A stretch of DNA of 11,399 nt from Chlorobiota bacterium (GTDB taxonomy: Bacteria > Bacteroidota > Ignavibacteria > SZUA-365 > JAADGX01), in contig JAADGX010000104.1 of assembly GCA_013152135.1 (NCBI GenBank), positions 1 to 11,399 on the forward strand. Reading direction: 5' to 3'. The notes beneath the pieces are model-generated. The model had not been told where the DNA came from, made no database searches, and saw nothing but the letters and a program-made list of their open reading frames with translations. Shown in pieces: positions 5,476 to 11,399 of this stretch. The stretch's first letter is position 1. Each line of letters starts with the position of its first letter. The position numbers and the translations under genes are program-made.

Positions 5476-6858
5476 ATGGCCACAGAAAACTCTCCAATGC
5501 TGCTTGTTGTCGATGACGAAAAACTCTTCCGGGAGGTGCTGACCCAAAAGCTTATCGAACACGGGTATCAGACCGAGGCCGCTTCCAACGGTGTGGAAGC
5601 AATCAACAAAATTCAACGCCAGCAATTTGATGTCATCCTGCTCGATATCAAGATGCCGAGAATAAACGGTATCGAAGTTCTCAAGCATATCAAGAGCAAC
5701 ACACTGGAGTCGGAAGTTATCATGCTGACCACGTTTACGGACGTGCGAACTGCCGTGGAGACGATCAAGCTCGGCGCGTACGATTACATCACAAAGCCGT
5801 ACGATCTTCCAGAACTCCTGGCTACCATCGAGCGTGCTCTCGAACACCGTCAGCTCAAGCTTGATAACATCGTTATGAAATCCGAGCTTGACCGGCGCAA
5901 ACCGAACAAGAACGTTATCGGCGATAGTCCGTCGTTCAAACAGATATTGGAAACAGTAGAAAAGGTTGCGCCGACGGAAAGCAACATCCTGATCCAGGGC
6001 CCGACGGGCAGCGGAAAGGAAGTCATCGCGAATCTCATTTTTCAGAAGAGCCTTCGTAAAGACAAGCCTTTCGTTGCTATCGATTGCGCATCGATCCCGG
6101 ATTCCTTGCTGGAAAGTGAGATATTCGGCCATGAGCGGGGCGCTTTTACCGATGCCATGGTGCTGAAACACGGGTTGGTGGAAATCGCAAACAACGGCAC
6201 CTTGTTCCTCGATGAAGTCGGCGATATATCGCCATCGATCCAACCGAAGTTATTGCGATTTCTCCAGACGGGCGAATTCCGGCGTATCGGCGGAACGCAG
6301 GTACTGAGTGTCAACGTGAGAGTCATCGCCGCTACCAACAAGGATCTGAAACAAGCGGTAAAGGAGGGAACGTTTCGCGAGGACTTGTTATTCCGTCTCA
6401 ATGTCATAACACTGAATCTCCCGACCTTGTCGGAGAGGAAGGAAGACATTCCCGCGCTGGTGAATTATTTCCTGGAAACGAAGTCCCGCACCCGCGAGCC
6501 GAAAGAGGTCAGCGACGAAGCCATGGGGAAACTGGTCGAGTATTACTGGCCTGGAAACGTGCGCGAGCTGGAAAACGTCATCGAACGGGCGATCATCCTC
6601 TCTTCCGGAAACGTTATCGAACCAGCAGACCTTGTCCTGGATTACGGATTGCAGGAGGAAGGAGAAGGAACGGGCGCCGGTGAGTTGGCCAGGATGTCGT
6701 TAAGCGACATTGAAAAGATCCATATAGAGCGGGTATTGAAAGATTGCCACTACAACAAGAAAAATGCGGCGGAAGTACTTGGAATCAGTTTGCGCACGCT
6801 TTATACCAAGATTTACGATTACAAGATTCCCGTGCCGAAGACCCGGGAACGCTCGTAG
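5476..6858 (+). CDS. NtrC-family sigma-54-dependent response regulator
   Basis: This 460-residue protein is a phosphorylation-controlled activator of sigma-54 RNA polymerase. The receiver domain (about 7-120) has the acidic pair Asp13-Asp14, phospho-acceptor Asp57, Thr85 and Lys107. The AAA+ domain (about 145-385) has Walker A GPTGSGKE (175-182), Walker B GTLFLDEVGD (241-250), candidate arginine fingers in FREDLLFRLN (300-309), and WPGNVREL (358-365). The sigma-54 contact loop reads GAFTDA (222-227) rather than the usual GAFTGA. A Fis-type helix-turn-helix ends the protein (about 411-447). The gene follows the kinase by 14 nt, so the two surely form a two-component pair. The target genes are unknown. 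I found no convincing -24/-12 promoter near the neighbouring genes. Confidence 0.95.
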   Translation: MATENSPMLLVVDDEKLFREVLTQKLIEHGYQTEAASNGVEAINKIQRQQFDVILLDIKMPRINGIEVLKHIKSNTLESEVIMLTTFTDVRTAVETIKLGAYDYITKPYDLPELLATIERALEHRQLKLDNIVMKSELDRRKPNKNVIGDSPSFKQILETVEKVAPTESNILIQGPTGSGKEVIANLIFQKSLRKDKPFVAIDCASIPDSLLESEIFGHERGAFTDAMVLKHGLVEIANNGTLFLDEVGDISPSIQPKLLRFLQTGEFRRIGGTQVLSVNVRVIAATNKDLKQAVKEGTFREDLLFRLNVITLNLPTLSERKEDIPALVNYFLETKSRTREPKEVSDEAMGKLVEYYWPGNVRELENVIERAIILSSGNVIEPADLVLDYGLQEEGEGTGAGELARMSLSDIEKIHIERVLKDCHYNKKNAAEVLGISLRTLYTKIYDYKIPVPKTRERS

Positions 6859-6910
6859 CCCGCATTCTTTCGATTAATCTTCTTTCAATTTGTACATCCA
6901 GTAGAATTCC

Positions 6911-8989
6911 ATGACTGACCAGGCATCTTCACGCATCTTGGTGACCTCCGCCTTGCCGTATGCAAACGGTCCGGTGCATCTCGGTCATCTTGCCGGGGCT
7001 TATCTTCCGGCGGATATATTCGTTCGCTACCAGCGCTTACGGGGAAGAGATGTCGTGTTTATCTGCGGATCGGATGAGCATGGTGTTTCCATTCTTCTCT
7101 CGGCGCGCGAAGAAGGCGTCTCCCCCCGGGATATCATCGACCGGTACCATCAACGCAACAAGGAAGCGTTCGAAAAAATCGGGATGAGTTTCGATAATTA
7201 CTCCCGCACCTCGTTACCTATTCATCACGAAACGGCGCTCGAGTTTTTTCATGACCTGAAAGAAAAAGGGATCCTGAAGCAGAGGAAGGAAAAGCAACTT
7301 TTCGATGAAAAGGCCGGCATGTTTCTCCCTGATCGCTTTGTCATGGGGACTTGTTATCACCTGCGGTCTGATGGAACGAAATGCGAATATCCGACAGCGT
7401 ATGGCGACCAATGCGAGCAATGCGGCAACTCCATAGATCCGTTAAAGCTGATCGATCCCGTCAGCGTTCTCACGGGTACCAAACCCACGGTTCGTGAAAC
7501 CACGCACTGGTATTTTCCGTTGGGAGATTACCAGGAGCGCCTGGAGCAATACGTGGAAGAACATGCCGACGTGTGGCGTGAAAACGTTCTCCAGCAATGC
7601 CGAAGCTGGCTGAAGGAAGGCCTGGAAGACCGGCCGATCACGCGGGACCTCGACTGGGGCGTACCCGTCCCAACGGACGACGGCAGCAAGAAAGTCCTGT
7701 ACGTCTGGTTCGAAGCGGTCCTGGGATATATTTCCTCGACGAAGGAGTGGGCGGCAAAGCAGGAAACGCCGGATCTGTGGAAAGAGTACTGGTGTAAACC
7801 CGACACCCGATACATCGCCTTTATTGGAAAAGACAATATCGTTTTTCACTGCCTGATGTTTCCTGCCATGCTGATGGCCAAGGGAGGCTATGTGCTGCCG
7901 GAAAACGTTCCCGCGAACGAGTTCTTGAATCTGGAAGGCCGGAAATTTTCCAAAAGCCGTCACTGGACGATCGATCTCGAAGAGTACCTCGAAGAATTCC
8001 CGCCGGATTTACTGCGCTACGCGCTGGCACTGAATTTCCCTGAGACAAAAGACACCGATTTCTATTGGAAGGATTTTCAAGCGAGATCAAACAACGAGCT
8101 GGCCGATATCCTGGGAAATTTCATCAACCGGACGGTACACTTCGCGCACAAGCATTTCCAGGGGAAAGTCCCCCCGCCGGGCGAACTCAACGAGCGTGAT
8201 CGTGAATTCCTCGCGACGTTTCAAGCTACCGCCGATAGCGTGGCGCAATCATACGAGAGTTATCGTTTCCGGGAGGGGGTCGGTCGAACCATGAATCTGG
8301 CTCGTGCCGCGAACAAGTACTTCAACGATTCAGAACCATGGGTAACGATAAAAAGTGATCCCGTCAGGTGCGCGACAACGATTAACATTTCGTTACAGGC
8401 CATTCACAGCTTGATGATATTTTTCGAGCCCGTACTTCCGTTTACATCGAGGGATATTCGTTCATTGCTGGGATTTCCCGAGGAATACACCTTCCACTGG
8501 GAGATTGGTTACAGCCCAGCTCTCGTGGAAGGACATCAACTCGGAGAGCAAAAGATACTGTTCGAGAAAATATCCGATGAGGTTATTGCCAAGTATGTGG
8601 ATGCACTCGGACGCTTACCTGCCGAGGAGCAAGAAAAAACATGGCCAAACGCTCCATTGAAATCGATGATTACGATCGATGATTTCGGCAAGATCGATTT
8701 ACGCATCGCGGAAATCTTTGAAGCGGAACGTATCAAGAAATCGAAAAAGCTGCTGCGACTGAAAGTGAGAATCGGTGAGCACGAGCGCCAAATCGTGGCG
8801 GGAATTGCGGAACATTACGAGCCTGAAAGTCTCATTGGCAAGCGTGTCGTCGTGGTCGCCAATCTCAAATCCGCGAAGCTGTTTGGCGTCGAATCGGAGG
8901 GAATGGTGTTGGCGGCTACAAACGAAGACGGGGAACTGACCTTGCTCGTTCCCGAGCGTGACATCGAGACGGGCAGCATCGTCAAATGA
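6911..8989 (+). CDS. metG: Methionyl-tRNA synthetase
   Basis: This 692-residue enzyme charges tRNA-Met with methionine, using ATP, in the cytosol. The class I Rossmann catalytic domain begins ILVTSALPYANGPVHLGHLAG with the HIGH-type motif HLGH (23-26). The KMSKS-type motif is KFSKS (345-349). The zinc knuckle has Cys168-x2-Cys171 and Cys158, but the first ligand Cys148 lies ten residues upstream of Cys158 instead of three, so the first knuckle has a seven-residue insertion. An anticodon-binding helical domain follows (about 390-560). The C-terminal EMAP II/Trbp111-like tRNA-binding domain (about 588-692) contains RQIVAGIAEHY and GKRVVVVANLKSAKL. Length and layout are those of full-length bacterial MetG with the extra C-terminal domain. 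No clear Shine-Dalgarno precedes the ATG. It lies 52 nt after the response regulator and may be co-transcribed with it. Confidence 0.98.
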   Translation: MTDQASSRILVTSALPYANGPVHLGHLAGAYLPADIFVRYQRLRGRDVVFICGSDEHGVSILLSAREEGVSPRDIIDRYHQRNKEAFEKIGMSFDNYSRTSLPIHHETALEFFHDLKEKGILKQRKEKQLFDEKAGMFLPDRFVMGTCYHLRSDGTKCEYPTAYGDQCEQCGNSIDPLKLIDPVSVLTGTKPTVRETTHWYFPLGDYQERLEQYVEEHADVWRENVLQQCRSWLKEGLEDRPITRDLDWGVPVPTDDGSKKVLYVWFEAVLGYISSTKEWAAKQETPDLWKEYWCKPDTRYIAFIGKDNIVFHCLMFPAMLMAKGGYVLPENVPANEFLNLEGRKFSKSRHWTIDLEEYLEEFPPDLLRYALALNFPETKDTDFYWKDFQARSNNELADILGNFINRTVHFAHKHFQGKVPPPGELNERDREFLATFQATADSVAQSYESYRFREGVGRTMNLARAANKYFNDSEPWVTIKSDPVRCATTINISLQAIHSLMIFFEPVLPFTSRDIRSLLGFPEEYTFHWEIGYSPALVEGHQLGEQKILFEKISDEVIAKYVDALGRLPAEEQEKTWPNAPLKSMITIDDFGKIDLRIAEIFEAERIKKSKKLLRLKVRIGEHERQIVAGIAEHYEPESLIGKRVVVVANLKSAKLFGVESEGMVLAATNEDGELTLLVPERDIETGSIVK

Positions 8990-9001
8990 TGACGTAAACA
9001 A

Positions 9002-9508
9002 ATGAGAATAATGAATCCGGGGTGTCGGACTTTTATTGTAACCTGGTTATTCTTGATAGCCGCGCTGGTTGGCGGCTGTGACGGTGGCTTGTCTCCCGAC
9101 CTGGCATCGATAGACCCCGGCTTCAGCGGTACGTTGCGCATCGTTTCGGACTTTCCGCCGGCAGACAGTTTGCGCGATCTTCGGGTTGTAGCGTTTAAAG
9201 TATATCCACCCAAAGACATTGTTTTCGAAGTAATTTCTGGCCGGGCGGTATTCAGTGAATCGTTGAAGGCGGAGTCGGATATTATTCCCTATATTGTTCA
9301 ACAACCGGGCATTGAAGGAATATATCCGTACGTTGTTGTCGCGCGCCAATATGGTCCCGACGTCATGAATGATTGGCACGTCGTAGGCGTGTACACAAAA
9401 ACCAATGACCCGAAAAAGCCGGACGGGATCGTCATTGAACCCAATAAGGTGACTGAAGGAATAGATATCAATATTGATTTTTACAACCTGCCACCACAGC
9501 CGTTTTAA
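9002..9508 (+). CDS. Uncharacterised lipoprotein
   Basis: This 168-residue protein has a lipoprotein signal peptide: a short charged start, a hydrophobic core (about 11-24) and a lipobox LVGGC with the lipidated Cys26. The mature part (about 142 residues) is rich in predicted beta strand and shows motifs such as GTLRIVSDFPP (43-53), YPYVVVARQYG and WHVVGVYT. I do not recognise the family; a small immunoglobulin-like or transthyretin-like beta-sandwich is a guess. It starts 12 nt after metG, so it is probably in the same transcript. A second ATG at 9011 would shorten it by three residues; neither start has a strong ribosome binding site. It should be anchored in the envelope. Nothing in the context tells its function. 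Confidence 0.8.
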   Translation: MRIMNPGCRTFIVTWLFLIAALVGGCDGGLSPDLASIDPGFSGTLRIVSDFPPADSLRDLRVVAFKVYPPKDIVFEVISGRAVFSESLKAESDIIPYIVQQPGIEGIYPYVVVARQYGPDVMNDWHVVGVYTKTNDPKKPDGIVIEPNKVTEGIDINIDFYNLPPQPF

Positions 9509-9561
9509 AGCATGCTTGTGTTCTTTGGAATGCGTCTAACTATCAGTAAAAACGTGTCGCT

Positions 9562-11399
9562 ATGAAAGCCGTGCTCATGGCAGGCGGTTTCGGTACGCGC
9601 CTGCGACCGTTGACCTGCAACATCCCCAAGCCCATGGTGCCGGTCATGAACAGGCCCATGATGGAGTACATCGTGGAATTGCTCCGCAAGCATGGTATTA
9701 CGGATATCGTGGTGTTGTTGTATTACCAGCCACATGTCATCCGCAACCATTTCGGCGACGGATCGGCGTTTGGTGTAAACATCGAGTACGTGCAAGCAGA
9801 AGCGGATTTCGGCACTGCCGGCAGCGTACGTAATGCAGCGGCCCGCATCGGCAATGAGCGCTTTCTCATCATCAGCGGGGACGTCCTCACAAACTTTGAT
9901 CTGTCCGCCGCGATGGAATTCCACGAGCAGGTAACAGCGGACATCACCATGATACTCACACACGTGGCCAACCCGCTGTCTTTCGGAATCGTCATGACCG
10001 ATGAGCAACACCGCGTCATCCGGTTTCTTGAAAAACCTTCGTGGGGGGGCGTATTCAGTGATACGGTGAACACCGGAATCTATATCATTGATCCACACAT
10101 ACTGGATTTGATCCCGTACAAGCAGGAATTCGATTTCAGCAAGCAACTCTTTCCCGACATGTTGAGCAGCGGTTTTGGTTTGTACGGTTTCGTGGCGCAG
10201 GGTTACTGGCGGGATATCGGAAATCTTCACGAGTATCATGAAGTGCATCTCGATTTCCTCATGGGAAAAATCGATCTGGGGATGAAGGGACTCGATACCC
10301 GTGTTGTCGGTACTGGGGAGGCCGGCGAACAGCGCTTTCACAACCTGGTGGGTGAGGGGACGAATATTGCCCCAACGGCCGTTGTATCAAATTCGGTGAT
10401 TGGAAAAGGCTGCACAATCGGTGAAAGAGTACGCGCGCATAACGCCATCATCTGGGACGGGGTGAATATTGGTAATCAGGTTGAAATTACAAACAGTGTG
10501 GTTTGCTCGGGTACCGTTATCCACGATCGGGCGCTCATTTCCGATAATGTCTTTATCGGCGAACGGTGCATCGTCGGGGCAGGCGCGAAACTCATGTCGA
10601 ATATCAAGGTCTGGCCTGAAAAAGTCATCCAGGATGACGCGGTTCTTTCCAAGAGCCTGGTTTGGGAAGACAAGTGGCTTCGGGAATTGTTCACCGAAGC
10701 GCGGGTTACAGGGCTTACCAACGTCGAAATCAATCCGGAATTCGCTGCTCGTCTGGGCGCGGCGTTGGGCGCGATGGTGGGAACAACCCGGCCGGTTATT
10801 GCCAGCAGGGACATGAGCGTTGCCTCGCGAATGATAAAACGTTCCATCGCAGCGGGATTAATGTCCATGGGATGCTCGGTAACGGACCTGCAGATCATGC
10901 CTATTCCACTGGTGCGCCAGGAGCTTCGGAGCGGCAAACACGCGGCGGGATTTCACGTCAGATGTTCTCCTTACGATGCAACAAAGACGGATATCGTGTT
11001 CTTCGATGGTACGGGGCGCGACCTGTCCCTGTCGGAGAGGAAATCCATCGAGAGGCTTTTCTTCGGTGAAGATTACATGCGGGCGAAATTCAATGCCATT
11101 GGAAATCTTCGCTTTCCCGAGCGCACACCGGAAATGTATCGCGACCGTTTTCTGAGCAGTATTGACAGCGCCGTTATTCGCGATGCCAAGTTCAGCCTCG
11201 TCATCAATTATTCGCATGGAATCTCTTCGACGCTTTTCCCGGCCATCCTCGGTGATTTCAAGTGCCAGGTGGTCTCGCTCGATGCTTACCTCGACATGCA
11301 AAACCTGGCTCGTAATCCGGATGAATTCTGGGAAGATTATCGGCAGGTTGGTGAGATTGTGGCGTCGCTGCGATATGACGCAGGGTTCCTTCTCGATGT
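9562..11399 (+). CDS. Mannose-1-phosphate guanylyltransferase / phosphomannomutase-like fusion, partial
   Basis: I translated 612 codons from the ATG at 9562 to the right edge, where the gene is cut. Residues about 1-235 are a nucleotidyltransferase that joins a sugar 1-phosphate to an NTP: GGFGTRLRP (8-16) binds the nucleotide, ISGD (104-107) carries the metal Asp107, and LEKP (156-159) and GYWRDIG (214-220) match the GDP-mannose/dTDP-glucose pyrophosphorylase family. Residues about 262-350 form left-handed beta-helix hexapeptide repeats. From about 385 a phosphoglucomutase/phosphomannomutase-like fold begins. The expected full length of this fusion is about 830 residues. The mutase part lacks the catalytic TASHNP serine loop; HVRCSPYD (465-472) occupies that place, as I recall for this fusion family. 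The product is probably GDP-mannose, or another NDP-sugar, for polysaccharide. It starts 53 nt after the lipoprotein gene, with no clear Shine-Dalgarno. Confidence 0.88.
   Translation, partial: MKAVLMAGGFGTRLRPLTCNIPKPMVPVMNRPMMEYIVELLRKHGITDIVVLLYYQPHVIRNHFGDGSAFGVNIEYVQAEADFGTAGSVRNAAARIGNERFLIISGDVLTNFDLSAAMEFHEQVTADITMILTHVANPLSFGIVMTDEQHRVIRFLEKPSWGGVFSDTVNTGIYIIDPHILDLIPYKQEFDFSKQLFPDMLSSGFGLYGFVAQGYWRDIGNLHEYHEVHLDFLMGKIDLGMKGLDTRVVGTGEAGEQRFHNLVGEGTNIAPTAVVSNSVIGKGCTIGERVRAHNAIIWDGVNIGNQVEITNSVVCSGTVIHDRALISDNVFIGERCIVGAGAKLMSNIKVWPEKVIQDDAVLSKSLVWEDKWLRELFTEARVTGLTNVEINPEFAARLGAALGAMVGTTRPVIASRDMSVASRMIKRSIAAGLMSMGCSVTDLQIMPIPLVRQELRSGKHAAGFHVRCSPYDATKTDIVFFDGTGRDLSLSERKSIERLFFGEDYMRAKFNAIGNLRFPERTPEMYRDRFLSSIDSAVIRDAKFSLVINYSHGISSTLFPAILGDFKCQVVSLDAYLDMQNLARNPDEFWEDYRQVGEIVASLRYDAGFLLD

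Noticed and set aside
5458..6243. 261-codon minus-strand ORF opposite the response regulator
   Set aside because: Antisense to a well-defined receiver and AAA+ domain, with no domain motifs of its own.
9374..9392. TGGCAC-like sequence as a sigma-54 promoter
   Set aside because: The -12 half does not match TTGC at the required spacing, and the site lies inside the lipoprotein gene.
9504..9517. Palindrome AAGCATGCTT after the lipoprotein gene as a terminator
   Set aside because: No loop-forming GC stem and no U-tract; the next gene starts 53 nt on in the same direction.
9505..10341. 278-codon minus-strand ORF opposite the nucleotidyltransferase
   Set aside because: It is a shadow of the plus-strand gene, whose motifs (GGFGTRLRP, LEKP, GYWRDIG) are unmistakable; the antisense protein is rich in His/Arg/Asp with no family character.

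Overview
This window has about 50% GC and carries ordinary bacterial genes. Several features point to the FCB group (Bacteroidota/Chlorobi/Ignavibacteria and relatives): the style of the methionyl-tRNA synthetase, an ECF sigma factor whose region 4 ends in an SVGGLKANYFHAAKKIE-like helix, an adjoining zf-HC2 anti-sigma factor, and possibly a TTG / TAnnTTTG promoter. This placement is inferred from protein style, not from a database search.

Left part, all on the minus strand. A two-domain oxidoreductase (MDR dehydrogenase fused to a Gfo/Idh/MocA domain), typical of surface-polysaccharide loci, runs off the left edge (1-1447). Upstream of it, and ending in a hairpin plus U-rich tract at 1455-1491, is a three-gene envelope-stress operon read 3219 -> 1517. 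It encodes an ECF sigma factor, an overlapping membrane-anchored zinc anti-sigma factor and a secreted Spy/CpxP-like protein.

Centre. A 195-bp divergent control region (3220-3414) separates this operon from a plus-strand set. It holds two perfect inverted repeats, a candidate promoter and an unexplained strong Shine-Dalgarno site followed by a four-codon ORF. The plus-strand set begins with a cytosolic PAS-PAS-GAF histidine kinase, which is split by a +1 frameshift near 3751-3777. It continues with an NtrC-type sigma-54 response regulator (5476-6858) and methionyl-tRNA synthetase metG (6911-8989).

Right part, plus strand. A small uncharacterised lipoprotein (9002-9508) follows metG by 12 nt. 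After it comes a GDP-mannose-type nucleotidyltransferase fused to a left-handed beta-helix and a phosphomannomutase-like domain, cut by the right edge (9562-11399).

Functional picture. Two regulatory systems face each other: an ECF/anti-sigma/Spy-like envelope-stress module and a two-component system with a sigma-54 activator. The layout resembles enterobacterial zraP/zraSR, but the kinase here has no membrane segment. The outer genes belong to sugar-nucleotide and polysaccharide metabolism. I see no mobile element, CRISPR array, tRNA or rRNA, and no clearly new defence or biosynthetic system. The points most worth a second look are the kinase frameshift, the divergent control region, the GAFTDA variant in the sigma-54 activator, and the mutase-like domain that lacks its catalytic serine loop.
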